Source: Deinococcus sp. QL22
GTDB lineage: Bacteria > Deinococcota > Deinococci > Deinococcales > Deinococcaceae
DNA: 64,000 bases
Reading direction: 5' to 3'
NCBI RefSeq assembly: GCF_023370075.1
Contig: NZ_CP097149.1
Span: 3,036,001 to 3,100,000 of the forward strand
The notes beneath the pieces were generated by a model. That model was not told the DNA's origin, did no database searches, and saw only the letters and a list, made by a program, of their open reading frames with translations. The position numbers and the translations under genes are program-made. Positions 42,138-50,926 of this stretch are shown here, in pieces (positions within the stretch are counted from its first letter, which is position 1; the number at the start of each line of letters is the position of its first letter).

Positions 42138-42850
42138 TTTTATAAAATTGGCTCGAATGCCCATTGGTATAATAAGCACACCTACCACGACTTTTGCTCG
42201 TAATATCTGTCAGCGTTCGTATGGGTTATTTTGTATGGATATTTTTTGTTTAAAAACGCTGGGCGTCAAGCAGATTAGATTTGATTAGTGCTGTGATTTT
42301 ATACAAAGATAGAATCTTTGCCTATCGTCTGTAAATCAAATTCTACCTATAATACTTTTCAAACTATTTTGCTTTCAAGTCGTGGTTCGCAGATACATTT
42401 TATTCTAAATCAGGCAGGACATCATAATTATAATCAACTGATACAGAATTACTCCTATTTTCCATGGCCTTGGCTACAAATATATAGCCTAATATTTATT
42501 GTAAAGAATTTCCATAAACTCGGATGTGCGTAATATTTGCTGCTTTGACTGTTGATTATATGCTGTCTTCGCTTTATTAAAGTCCACCATCTATTTTCAG
42601 AAAATCCCTCGTAAATGGAGATGGAAAGCCGCTACGGTCAACTTAGCTGTCAGCCCGGCATCATAACTTTAGAAATCCCGAACTAGTTGATCTCTGTTTA
42701 ACTCTTTAGTAATTGTCTCATAGTCATTCATCTGATTAAATAAGAACAGCTCAACAAAAAGTCCAATACTGCCAGGAATACCATCTGACCTGAAGGCCAG
42801 CGTGTTTCAAAGATCGTTTGTTGGCAATTTCACCGGAAGATCATATAAAT
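42138..42850. other. AT-rich 0.7-kb island without genes
   Basis: Composition is far more AT-rich than the rest of the window, with many stops in all frames, TATAAT-like strings (e.g. TATAATAAGC near 42168; TATAATAC near 42348) and no readable protein. The 71-codon frame at 42318-42533 starts with TTG and lacks protein-like composition. Probably foreign or decayed DNA behind recG. Confidence 0.75.
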
Positions 42851-43078
42851 ATGACCGTCAAATTAGGTCTTGTTGCCCTGACCAGCGTGTCGCTGCTTGC
42901 CTCTTGCGGAGGCGGCGGCTCTACCGTGAACCCTCCATCGTCGTTCCCTAAATCCTCTCAAACCAAAAAAGGGCCGCTGCGTGCGGCCTTTTTTGGTGCC
43001 ATGTTTGGACTCGAACCTGATTCGGTCTTGTGCCCCCGACGAGCAGGAGCAGCCGGAATGGTGTCCGACGATCCATAA
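42851..43078 (+). pseudogene. Truncated lipoprotein gene remnant
   Basis: Starts as a standard lipoprotein (MTVKLGLVALTSVSLLASC with lipobox Cys19, then a Gly/Ser tether), but after about 37 residues the frame runs straight through a terminator hairpin (42962-42997) and into unrelated sequence until TAA at 43076-43078. No lipoprotein body is left. Interpreted as the signal-peptide remnant of a gene whose 3' part was deleted. Confidence 0.55.
42962..42997. terminator. A/T-flanked hairpin inside the broken lipoprotein frame
   Basis: ACCAAAAAAGG(g)CCGC-TGC/GT-GCGGCCTTTTTTGGT with one bulged G; active in both directions. On the minus strand it directly follows GGCACCA, like the end of a tRNA gene followed by its terminator. 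Confidence 0.85.
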
Positions 43079-43102
43079 GTTCTGACCCGAGTCGCTTTAT
43101 CC

Positions 43103-43134
43103 CAGGACATGACCAACGTTGGCTCAATGTCCTG
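43103..43134. repeat. Hairpin CAGGACAT/ATGTCCTG
   Basis: 8-bp outer arms (43103-43110/43127-43134) around an inner palindrome CCAACGTTGG (43113-43122). No U-run. Part of the scar region between recG and the PA2169-type gene. Confidence 0.5.
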
Positions 43135-43280
43135 TTAATCCTACCTGTATGGTTTCGCGCCAAACCGTGCGGGGGTGAACCGTACTCTCAGCTCATGGCC
43201 TGCAGGCCGGACGCACCGGGTCAATCCGGAAAGTGCGCCGCGTTCCCTGCATTCGCCCTCACGCTTTAGGAGGCACTACC

Positions 43281-43742
43281 ATGACTATGAACAACGAAAC
43301 CGTGCTGGACAAACTGCAATACCTTCTGGGAACCCTACGCGACGGCGAAAGAGGCTTTGCTGATGCTGCCGAGCACGCCACCGATACCAGCCTGAAAACC
43401 CTGTTTCTGGAGCGCAGCACCCAGCGCCGCCAGCTTGCCAGCGAAGTAGAAGCCCATATCACCCGCCTGGGCGACAAGCCCCGCGAGGGCGGCAGCGTGG
43501 GCGCGGCCCTGCACCGCACCTGGCTGAACGTGCGCGACGCCGTGACCGGACGCGGGGACTACCAGGTGGTGGCCGAGTGCGAGCGCGGCGAAGACGTGGC
43601 CGTGGAAAACTATCAGGATGTGCTGAAAGAAGCCGACCTGCCCGCCGACATCCGTTCCTTTGTCGAAACGCAGTTTGCTCAGGTGAAAGCCAGCCATGAC
43701 CAGATCCGCGACATGAAGCACAGCATGGAAGCGAACAAGTAA
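43281..43742 (+). CDS. PA2169/DUF2383-type four-helix-bundle protein
   Basis: 153 aa, all-helical (NETVLDKLQYLLGTLRDGERGFADAAEH...). Matches the PA2169-type ferritin-like bundle: paired acidic helices with E-R and H residues, VGAALHRTWLNVRDAVTGRGDYQVVAECERGED in the centre (motif given in part). Family members are linked to stress conditions but no reaction is proven. AGGAGG 10 nt before ATG 43281 fixes the start; the longer frame to 43233 is rejected. A hairpin follows. Confidence 0.8.
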   Translation: MTMNNETVLDKLQYLLGTLRDGERGFADAAEHATDTSLKTLFLERSTQRRQLASEVEAHITRLGDKPREGGSVGAALHRTWLNVRDAVTGRGDYQVVAECERGEDVAVENYQDVLKEADLPADIRSFVETQFAQVKASHDQIRDMKHSMEANK

Positions 43743-43755
43743 AGTTCAAGTCCTG

Positions 43756-43791
43756 ACGGGGCAGGGAGCCAATGACGGCCCTCTGCCCCGT
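43756..43791 (+). terminator. Hairpin behind the PA2169-type gene
   Basis: Stem ACGGGGCAG/CTGCCCCGT (43756-43764/43783-43791), U-poor tail, so moderate strength. Confidence 0.6.
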
Positions 43792-43872
43792 TCTGTGATC
43801 TCTTGGCCTACTTGTCAAGTCTAATTTCTAAGAGTCTTGATGGCCTGCAGCTCAGATCGGCTGTGAGCTGTC

Positions 43873-45276
43873 CTAGAAATCGCCCAACGATTGCCCGTTC
43901 AGCGTGGACGCCCCATCTTTGAACCTCAGATTGGCGGTCAGCTTATTGCCGCTGCGGGTCACAAATCCGGCTTCTATCAGTTGCTCTATGGCCGCTGGGT
44001 CGCTGAACGGGCTTTCTTCCCCAAACGCTTCCACCAAACCCGACAACGCAGCCTCGCTGGCCTGTACTTGGGCCTGTGCGTCCACGCGGCTCAGGGCCAG
44101 CATCGGCACCTGCTCCAGCGCGGCCAATTCCTCGCCACTCAGTTGGCCCAGGCCGGTCAGATTCGCTTGCCCGGTCAGCACCACCGGGCCGCTGCCTGTG
44201 CCCACGCTCAGGCGGTCAATGATAAGGCGCGGGTCTTCTTTCAGCAGGGCCAGCAGGTCGGTCTGAATTTGCTGTTCCTGGGCGGCGGTCAGGTCAGGCA
44301 GGCTGCCCGTGCTGCCGCGCTGCGCCGCTTGCAAATCGTTGACCAGCTTGCCCAGGCGTTGCAGGGGCGCAATTGCCAAGTGCCGCGCCGCCAGATGCAA
44401 CTGCACATCTTTAAAAGTCTGCCCAGCGCCCTCAATCTGGCCGATGTCGTAGGTCAGTGTGCCGTCATAGTGCGCTGCACCGTTCAGGCGACCCTCGCTG
44501 CCCAGCCGCATTTGCCGCACATTCACCGGGGCTTCACCACCCGAAATGGTCAGACTGTCTACCGTCGCGTTCGTTTTGCCCACGCCTAGCAAATCATCTT
44601 TGGATCGGCGGGTAATATCGCTGTTCACGGCCACCTGGCCTACAGTGGCCGCCAGTTCGCCTGCCACCGTCAGCCCCGGCCAATTCAGATTTACGCGCGA
44701 GGTCAGCCCGCTCATACTGGCCTGCGCCGTCAGCGGTTGCCAATTGACCGTGTCGCCTGCCTCGGTCAGGGTTCCGGCAGGAATATTCAGATCGGTTGTA
44801 GAGGTTCCGCCCAAGCCCACCACTGTCCGAATAGTGGGCTGTTTGCCACCCAAAGCTTTGGTCATGCGGGCCTGCAGGGCGGCGTCTTCAAAGCGCACAT
44901 CGGTATCGATCAGCGCTTGCCCCACCGACCTGAACCCCGGCAAAGGCCCATGCTGAATGCGGTTGGTCACGAGCAGGCGCATGGGCTTTTCTCCGTCCTC
45001 GCCGTCGCCCAGCACGACTGTCATCGTTTGTGTAGAGTTCGTAAATCCGCGTTGATACTTAGAATTTTCCACGCTCGCCACGCCGCTGGCATCCAGAGCC
45101 GTGACCATGCCCTGAATCGCCTGTTCGGTGGTGTCCTGGGTGCGTGCGCCTGTGTAGGCGGTGGCTCCAGCCAGTGCACCCAGCAAGGCCAGGCCCGCCA
45201 CCGTCCAGCCTAGAGCGCGGTTGGGTCGGCGTTTAGGACGGCTATTTGGGGCAGCGGGCGGCGTTTGGGAAGTCAT
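43873..45276 (-). CDS. DUF945 (YdgA-type) membrane-anchored protein
   Basis: 467 aa. Short basic N-terminus, one membrane segment (LGWTVAGLALLGALAGATAYTG), and a large extracytoplasmic domain rich in beta strands and repeats of TVDSLTIS/GLTSRVNL type, matching the DUF945 family (E. coli YdgA/YihF). Function unknown; the family is periplasmic. ATG 45276 is leaderless (TACCTT 45288-45283, 6 nt); the frame open to 45507 is not used. Convergent with the PA2169-type gene. Confidence 0.75.
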   Translation of the reverse strand: MTSQTPPAAPNSRPKRRPNRALGWTVAGLALLGALAGATAYTGARTQDTTEQAIQGMVTALDASGVASVENSKYQRGFTNSTQTMTVVLGDGEDGEKPMRLLVTNRIQHGPLPGFRSVGQALIDTDVRFEDAALQARMTKALGGKQPTIRTVVGLGGTSTTDLNIPAGTLTEAGDTVNWQPLTAQASMSGLTSRVNLNWPGLTVAGELAATVGQVAVNSDITRRSKDDLLGVGKTNATVDSLTISGGEAPVNVRQMRLGSEGRLNGAAHYDGTLTYDIGQIEGAGQTFKDVQLHLAARHLAIAPLQRLGKLVNDLQAAQRGSTGSLPDLTAAQEQQIQTDLLALLKEDPRLIIDRLSVGTGSGPVVLTGQANLTGLGQLSGEELAALEQVPMLALSRVDAQAQVQASEAALSGLVEAFGEESPFSDPAAIEQLIEAGFVTRSGNKLTANLRFKDGASTLNGQSLGDF

Positions 45277-45589
45277 GACTCCAAGGTAAAGGTTACGTTG
45301 CAGGCCAGCGGTCAGAATTGCGTGTCCGGTGGCCTTTAGGTAGTCTTTATTTTGATTGCACGACTTGGGTGGTAGGCAGGCCAAACCGTCTAAGGGTTCA
45401 GGGTCACGCACAAGATTGCAGTTCGACCTGAACCTCCTGCTCTTGCCGAAATTAGGATTGGTGAGGCAACTCAGCACAGCAGGACGACTACGACAGATAC
45501 CGCTCATGGCGCACGCATCAACCCAAAAAGAAGCAGGCGGCCCAGTGCCTCTGCACCGTTGCCGCCCGCTCCTGCAAAGGGGTGAAACC
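45277..45589. other. Gene-free region with a terminator
   Basis: 313 bp. Holds the terminator of the HAMP gene (45525-45569) and the DUF945 leaderless promoter at its left end; otherwise nothing found. Confidence 0.6.
45525..45569 (-). terminator. Terminator of the HAMP protein gene
   Basis: Minus-strand stem GCGGGCGGC/GCCGCCTGC-type (45569-45561/45541-45533) followed by TTCTTTTT. Confidence 0.75.
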
Positions 45590-47269
45590 TTACCCGCGTT
45601 TGCGGCGGCGCAGACGATCCATAGCGGCTTCCAAGCTCAGGCGCATGCGCTCCAATGCCTGTGCCAGATCACCGATTTCGTCGTTGCGGTCGGCCTGCAC
45701 GGGGCGGGACAGGTCGCCCATGCTGATGGCGTCGGCCACTGCCACAAGGCGCTCGATAGGCTGCACCACGCGTCGGGCAGCACGCACGGCCAGGGCGGCG
45801 GCCAACGCCAACGCCAGCAGCGACACGCCCAGCACCAGCAGCAACGTGTTGCGGAGGTTGATGGCGGCCTGTGCGTTGGGCACTCCTACCGCGATTCGGT
45901 ACAGCAGGCTGTCGTTTTTCTCGGTGGCCGAGGTGGTGGTGCGCTGTCCATTTTGGCCTTCGATCACGCCCAGACGGCTGACCACGTAGGGCGTGCGGTC
46001 ACTGCGCTGGTTGGCGGGGTCTTCGGCTTGGCGGCGCAGTTCTTGGGCCTGCGAGGAATCGCCCGCGCCCACTTCTTCCAGCTGCTGCAACTGGGTGCGG
46101 TAGCTGTCGGCGGCGCTGCCCGAGGTCTGGAACGTGCCCGTGATGGGGTTATCGACCAGCCACTTCGCCACGCTGCTTTGCAGGGTTCCGTCGAGGCGAG
46201 GGTCGCGGCCACGGAAGTAGGTCGTGCCGTCGGGCAACTCCACCCGCACGAAGCCTACCGCCGAGCGTGCCAAGAGGGCGTCTAGCTGCGCGTTTACGGT
46301 TTCCTGGTCGCGGGTGTCGAGGCTGGTTCCCACGGCTACAGCTACAGCCTGTGCGTTCTGGGCCACCAGTTGGCGTTGCAGTCCGGGCAGGGTCAGGCTC
46401 AGCAGGGTCAGCGTCACGGCGGTAGACAGCGCAAGTGGTGCCAGCGCCCCGAAGGTCAGCTGTTGGGCCAGACTGCGCCGCGCTCCCAGATTGCTACGGC
46501 TTTCTTCGTTTACGGCGGTCAGGAACATCGCCGAAGGCGTTTCGGCAGCGGCAGCTTCCTCACGGGGCTTGGCGTCGGTGATGGTCAGGGCGCCCGTAAA
46601 GTCAGACCACACGTCGGCAGAGGCATTGGCCTGCGCCATAGCAGGATCGGACAAGTTAGCGGGCGCGTCGGCCAGAGTGCCGCCCTGTGCCAACGGACTC
46701 TGTGCAAAGGGGTCTGGAAACACAGTGGTCTCCGGAAACGCTGTGCCCGTCGGGAACAGGCTCTCCAGGTCGTTGCTGTCCCGTCCACCCAGATTCGCAG
46801 GGGTAGGCTGCGGCGCGGCAAGGTCGGCCCAGTTGTCGTTTTCGGCCAATCCCGCACGCGCACTTGCGCTGGCAGGTTGACGGCCACCATCGCTGCGGGC
46901 GCTGCTGGCAATCAGTTCGGCCAGCGTTTCGCCTTGGCGGTTAGGAGCCATCGGCGCGTCTTCGTTCAGGCTGTTTCCCCAGCCTGCCAGCGCGGGCGTA
47001 GGGGTAGGCACGGCCTGAAAGGGATCGCTGAACATGCCCGTTTCTTCGCGCACTTCCTCCATGGCCACCTGCGCGCCCACATCCTGAAAGACGCGCAGCA
47101 GCAGGTCGGCGCGGGCACGTCCGGTGGGTTTCATCAGGCGGCCAGAGCGGCGAGCCGAGAGGCGCTGGGCCTGATCGCCCGTGAGGCCGAAGCGTTCTAT
47201 GAGCTGTTTCTCCAGAGTGGGACGAACCTCATCTGATACGGGCTGGCGAATGATGACGGTGTACTTCAT
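45590..47269 (-). CDS. Membrane protein with C-terminal HAMP domain, no output domain
   Basis: 559 aa. Residues 1-75: cytosolic domain ([23 protein letters not shown], a ribosomal-like alpha/beta unit). About 80-265: acidic, Pro/Ala-rich disordered region. Then a membrane span (about 280-305), an extracytoplasmic sensor of ~170 residues ([20 protein letters not shown]) and a second span, and finally a HAMP domain ([22 protein letters not shown] ... [20 protein letters not shown]) at the very end. No kinase, cyclase or MCP signalling domain follows, so its output is probably protein contact. GGAAGG 8 nt before the ATG. Third gene of a minus-strand set. Confidence 0.75.
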   Translation of the reverse strand: MKYTVIIRQPVSDEVRPTLEKQLIERFGLTGDQAQRLSARRSGRLMKPTGRARADLLLRVFQDVGAQVAMEEVREETGMFSDPFQAVPTPTPALAGWGNSLNEDAPMAPNRQGETLAELIASSARSDGGRQPASASARAGLAENDNWADLAAPQPTPANLGGRDSNDLESLFPTGTAFPETTVFPDPFAQSPLAQGGTLADAPANLSDPAMAQANASADVWSDFTGALTITDAKPREEAAAAETPSAMFLTAVNEESRSNLGARRSLAQQLTFGALAPLALSTAVTLTLLSLTLPGLQRQLVAQNAQAVAVAVGTSLDTRDQETVNAQLDALLARSAVGFVRVELPDGTTYFRGRDPRLDGTLQSSVAKWLVDNPITGTFQTSGSAADSYRTQLQQLEEVGAGDSSQAQELRRQAEDPANQRSDRTPYVVSRLGVIEGQNGQRTTTSATEKNDSLLYRIAVGVPNAQAAINLRNTLLLVLGVSLLALALAAALAVRAARRVVQPIERLVAVADAISMGDLSRPVQADRNDEIGDLAQALERMRLSLEAAMDRLRRRKRG

Positions 47270-47420
47270 GGCATGACCTTCCGGTGGGGGCTGCCCAAGC
47301 CTAAACCGCTGGGCAGAAGAGGGGCGCGGACGGAAGTGGGAGCAGTAAGGCAGAGTTGTAGAACTCGGAGAAATTCAGACAGTGAGAGTCGTGGACCGTC
47401 TCTGGATCGGCGTAGCCGTG

Positions 47421-47858
47421 TCACGCGATGCCCCGCGCCCGCAGTTGCCGCACAAACGCCTGCACGCGGCTTTCGCCTAACTGGGTCGCCAGGTGGCCCA
47501 GGAGTTGGCTGAGGGTCACGTTGTCTTCCCCCAGGTCTTCAAAAGCGTCGTCCACCATAAATTCACCCATGGGCCCGACGACCACCATCAGGCATTGCTG
47601 AATTTCTTTCAGGGCTTGCTCAGTCACAGGCTGTTCGCGCTGTGCGGCGCGGCCAGACCAACGTCCAGCCTGAGTCATGGCGTCCAGCACCTCGGGCAGG
47701 CTGACACGGGCCAGCCGCGCCACTTCCATCGCGTCGCGCTCGCCATTCACCTGATGCATCACGCGCCACACGTTAAAAGGCAGCGGCGTAGCATCTTGCA
47801 GATCGCCCGGCCAGCTCAGGGGGCCAGTCGGGTTGGGTTGTCCAGTGGGCACGGTCAT
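47421..47858 (-). CDS. Hypothetical protein, 145 aa, roadblock/DUF-type neighbour
   Basis: N-terminal half (LPFNVWRVMHQVNGERDAMEVARLARVSLPEVLDAM) looks like a small winged-helix/PATAN-like unit (inference), the C-terminal half (CLMVVVGPMGEFMVDDAFEDLGED ... LGHLATQL) resembles a small conserved helical domain found on proteins near MglB-like genes. No firm family. ATG 47858 overlaps the upstream stop (ATGA). 151 bp separate it from the HAMP gene. Confidence 0.65.
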   Translation of the reverse strand: MTVPTGQPNPTGPLSWPGDLQDATPLPFNVWRVMHQVNGERDAMEVARLARVSLPEVLDAMTQAGRWSGRAAQREQPVTEQALKEIQQCLMVVVGPMGEFMVDDAFEDLGEDNVTLSQLLGHLATQLGESRVQAFVRQLRARGIA

Positions 47859-48679
47859 GCGGTTACCTCCAGTCCAGCAGTGGCCCAGATGGGCTGTTCA
47901 CGCAGAGAAGCAATGGGCAAATCGGCGAGGCGCACGCCCAAACGGGTCAGAGTGGCGCGGTAGGCTGCCAGCAGCGCGGGCCGCAACTCACTCACACCCA
48001 CCTCCTGATCGACCTGCAAGACCCCGCCCAGCACGCGAACTTCCTGTGCAAAAGGATCGAGGCAAGGATGATCGACAGCCAGCCCGATGCTCACCTGCCG
48101 CCAGGTTTCGTCCAGCGCAAAGGCGCGGTGGGTCACGGCGATCAGTTCCATCCAGAAGGCCAGCAACGAGGGGCGGTCATCGATGACGGGCGGCGACAGC
48201 GTGACGCAGGTTGCCCCCGGCTTGGGCAAGGTGCCGCCCAGCATCCGGCCTGTTTCCCAGTAGCTGCACGCGGTTCCAGACACCAGTACCCCAAAAAACC
48301 GTTCGCGCTCTAGGGTGGTCTGTACGTCGGGCCACGCGCCGCGCAGGGGGGCCGGATTGGCCTGACGGCAACTCCAGACCATGTCGGCCACCACAGGCTC
48401 CTGCTCCTGCAAGCTGACGTTGGCCTGCGGCAACCCGCGCATCATGGTGGCCCAGCTGACCTCGCCGCCCGCCGTGAATCCGCCGCGCATCTGGCCCCGC
48501 ACCCACACGAACCGTGCCCACCGCTGGCCCTGCATGGCGTCGAATATTCCAGTAAAACCCTGTGCCTGACGTGCGGCGAGGTCTACCGTCACTTCTGTCC
48601 AGGGGTAATGGTCGGTAGAAAGGTGAGAGTACACCGCAAGGTTTTGCGGCACGGAGAGCAGCGGCAGAGTCATCAACAT
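47855..48679 (-). CDS. Hypothetical protein, 274 aa, DUF4388-like N-terminus (tentative)
   Basis: No signal peptide or membrane span. The N-terminal part (QAQGFTGIFDAMQGQRWARFVWVRGQMRGGFTAGGEVSW) has the strand pattern of DUF4388 (PATAN) domains, which often accompany chemosensory or roadblock genes; I cannot confirm it. The rest contains Cys residues and SIGLAVDHPCLDPFAQ. TACACT (48689-48684) lies 4 nt before ATG 48679; an in-frame ATG at 48673 is the alternative. First gene of the set 48679-45590. Confidence 0.6.
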   Translation of the reverse strand: MLMTLPLLSVPQNLAVYSHLSTDHYPWTEVTVDLAARQAQGFTGIFDAMQGQRWARFVWVRGQMRGGFTAGGEVSWATMMRGLPQANVSLQEQEPVVADMVWSCRQANPAPLRGAWPDVQTTLERERFFGVLVSGTACSYWETGRMLGGTLPKPGATCVTLSPPVIDDRPSLLAFWMELIAVTHRAFALDETWRQVSIGLAVDHPCLDPFAQEVRVLGGVLQVDQEVGVSELRPALLAAYRATLTRLGVRLADLPIASLREQPIWATAGLEVTA

Positions 48680-49057
48680 GGGCAGTGTACCTACGATCAA
48701 CATGAGTGGAAGTTAAAATTTCGCTGTGTACGCGGGGCGGTCTTGGAAGAGCAACGGGTTGAAGCTGTGAGCAACCCCTCTGAGAAAACTAAGTGAGCGG
48801 TGTGCAAAAAATGAACGCCTCTATCTCACCGCGAATCGTCTTACCGCCCGCTTACACACGTCGAAAATCTCACGTCCGGCCCACCGAATTCGGCTGGGTC
48901 GGACGTGAGATGAATGAAGAAATTAACTTTATATCAACAGGATGTTAGGAACGGCAGGTAGAGGTCAGGCTGCTCCAGAAAACTGGCTCTCTTTGTCCTG
49001 AAAATGAGACGCCGATGCCTGGGCTAAAACTGATCCCTCTACCGCCCTGCTCCAGAA
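48680..49057. other. Gene-free region with a long hairpin
   Basis: 378 bp. Contains the perfect 12-bp stem at 48867-48911. A 45-codon frame from ATG 48811 runs through this hairpin and is not considered real. Nothing else found. Confidence 0.6.
48867..48911. repeat. 45-bp hairpin with 12-bp perfect arms
   Basis: ATCTCACGTCCG (48867-48878) and its complement (48900-48911), with inner CCCA/TGGG and a CCGAATTCGG palindrome in the loop. No U-run; may be a transcription or replication-related structure, or a repeat. Confidence 0.6.
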
Positions 49058-49732
49058 TCAACCGAGTTCGGCCAACAATTCCTGCACGCGGGCTTTCAGG
49101 TCGCCGCGCTGCTGGGGTTGACCCAACTGGTGCAGGCCACCGTGATAGGCGTCGGGGTCGCCAAACAAGCGCGACAACAGGTCGAATTCACGCTGGCTGC
49201 GGAGGCTGGCGTCGTCGCGGAACATGTTCACGTACTGATCCTGAAAAGCCCAATCGCTGAGGCGGCCTTCTACAAAGTCGTTCATCAGGCGGCGGTAGGG
49301 TTCCACATTGTCGTCGGTAGAGACTGCACCTTCTCCGGCCCGCACCGGCACCTGCGCCGTAAACACAGGCTCAAGCGCTTCTGGGGTGATGTCCCAGTTG
49401 TTCACTTCAAACTGCGGCTGGCCTTCCTTGAACAGAATCAGTTGCGGGCTGTGGTGCTGAATGCCTGTCAGGTCTGTAATGTGATTGCTGGCCGGACGCC
49501 AATCGACGACCCGAATAAAGCCGACAGGCAACTCGTGGCGCTGCAAAAACTGCTCCAGCACGCCAAAGCCCTGCATGGTCTTGTGGCAGGTGCCTGCCTT
49601 GAATACGGCGGCGAGAGGATGCTCTTTCAGAAAGTGGTCTACGTCTTCGGGCGTGGTCAGCGGTACCAACACTTGCTGCTGCGGAGCCTGCGCGTCGGCC
49701 TGCTGGGCGTGTTGCTGGTCGGGGGTGGTCAT
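49058..49732 (-). CDS. YtxJ-type monothiol bacilliredoxin fused to colicin-immunity-like domain
   Basis: 224 aa. Residues ~20-120 are a thioredoxin-like YtxJ domain: [11 protein letters not shown] with the single active Cys49, [19 protein letters not shown], and [13 protein letters not shown] (cis-Pro). In Bacillus this family (BrxC/YtxJ) reduces bacillithiol mixed disulfides. Residues ~145-224 ([20 protein letters not shown] ... [12 protein letters not shown]) match the colicin-D-type immunity domain. Gln-rich N-terminal 20 residues. ATG 49732 is leaderless: TAATAT (49744-49739), 6 nt. The fusion is uncommon; the immunity domain may be a general binding module here. Confidence 0.8.
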   Translation of the reverse strand: MTTPDQQHAQQADAQAPQQQVLVPLTTPEDVDHFLKEHPLAAVFKAGTCHKTMQGFGVLEQFLQRHELPVGFIRVVDWRPASNHITDLTGIQHHSPQLILFKEGQPQFEVNNWDITPEALEPVFTAQVPVRAGEGAVSTDDNVEPYRRLMNDFVEGRLSDWAFQDQYVNMFRDDASLRSQREFDLLSRLFGDPDAYHGGLHQLGQPQQRGDLKARVQELLAELG

Positions 49733-49797
49733 GGGGGTATATTACCCCTGATGCTTTAGAAAATGAAGTGACACGGGACACAAGGATGGTTGTCGGA

Positions 49798-49873
49798 GGT
49801 GGGTTGTAGCTTGTGGCAAGAGGAGAAAAAGGTTAGGCGCTGACTTTTTCTGTCCCTACACCCACAACCCACC
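49798..49873. repeat. Intergenic palindromic repeat, copy 3
   Basis: Arms GGTGGGTTGT (49798-49807)/ACAACCCACC (49864-49873), inner AGAAAAAG/CTTTTTCT. Shares the core pattern GAAAA..AGG.GCTGACT with copy 1. Confidence 0.5.
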
Positions 49874-49875
49874 CC

Positions 49876-50667
49876 CTACACCCCTCTAGGCATCCAGTGA
49901 CGAAGCACCAGCGGCACGCCTTCTGCCGCAACCCATACCAACACCGCATACCGGAGCGCCCGCACCAGCCCGATGTCTTTCACACTTTGGGGCAAGACTC
50001 CGAGTCCGAAGAACACGGCGAACACCAAAACCAGACCCAGTACAGCCACGATCAGGCGGCCAGCCACGTCGCGGGGCGGGGTGAAGGTGGGGCGCACAAA
50101 CCAGAATCCGGCCAGCAGGCCCAAAGCGGTGCCGTATTCGCGGGGCGTTCCAGTGGGCAGGAAGGCAGCCACCAGCAGCAGCAGCGCGGGCACGCCCCAA
50201 CGCACGGCGTTCTCGTCGGGCACATGGATTCGGGCGGCCATCAGGGCAAATACGCCGCCCAAGAGCAGGCCCACCACTACGTCGCTGGGGTAATGCACGT
50301 TGAGGGCCAGGCGGGAATAGGAAATCAGCGCAATCAGCAGGCCCGCCGCCAGCCACATTCCGGGCCGCTGCACCTGGAGGGCGATGCCGCCCCACAATGT
50401 CGCTGCCATTTGCGTATGGCCGCTGGGCAGGCCAGGGCCGCCCGCTGTGGCTTTGGCCGCTGCACTGGCCGCCGCCGGGTCGTTGGTGAAGGGTCGGGGC
50501 AGATCGAAGCCAAATTTCAGGGCTGTATTGACCAGGTAACTCAGGGCAAACGCCACGCCCAAATTGCGCCCGCCACGTGGGCTGACCAACCACGTATACA
50601 GCGCCAACGCCACGATAAACACTTCATCCCGCCCCAGATTCGTGACCGCCAACCAGAATGCTTCCAT
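49876..50667 (-). CDS. PAP2-family membrane phosphatase
   Basis: 263 aa, about seven membrane segments. Acid-phosphatase motifs in order: [10 protein letters not shown] (motif 1), GLPSGHTQM (motif 2), [16 protein letters not shown] (motif 3). Family hydrolyses phosphatidic acid, undecaprenyl pyrophosphate or sugar phosphates at the membrane; the substrate is unknown. Start ATG 50667 (CAGAAT 7 nt upstream) or 50676. Convergent to nothing; divergent from the ABC gene. Confidence 0.88.
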   Translation of the reverse strand: MEAFWLAVTNLGRDEVFIVALALYTWLVSPRGGRNLGVAFALSYLVNTALKFGFDLPRPFTNDPAAASAAAKATAGGPGLPSGHTQMAATLWGGIALQVQRPGMWLAAGLLIALISYSRLALNVHYPSDVVVGLLLGGVFALMAARIHVPDENAVRWGVPALLLLVAAFLPTGTPREYGTALGLLAGFWFVRPTFTPPRDVAGRLIVAVLGLVLVFAVFFGLGVLPQSVKDIGLVRALRYAVLVWVAAEGVPLVLRHWMPRGV

Positions 50668-50926
50668 GCCTGACATTCTGCCTGATGGCGATGGTTTGCA
50701 AGAATCATCTGAGCGGACTGGAACAGCTGCGGAGCAGAGCGAATGGCAAAAAGCACAGACTGGCGGCGTTCGCTGAACATCCGGTGGCCGTTCAAATCAG
50801 CAGGGCCAGATGCTTGGGAATCAGAGCAAGCCCGGCGGACGGGCGCAAAAGCAGGCGTGAGTTCTTTGGCGGGTACATCGGCGTCAGCGCCTTCATCCTC
50901 AGCCCCGGCCCCGTTACACTGTACCC

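Noticed and set aside
42985..43070. Minus-strand tRNA gene
   Set aside because: Only the TTCGA loop and CACCA end fit; T-stem and acceptor do not pair and no anticodon arm is found. Kept only as a possible remnant.
42948..43163. 71-codon minus-strand frame ending in the terminator hairpin
   Set aside because: Runs through a terminator and a hairpin, no promoter or family.
48811..48948. 45-codon frame from ATG 48811
   Set aside because: Crosses the perfect 12-bp hairpin; no ribosome site or leaderless -10.
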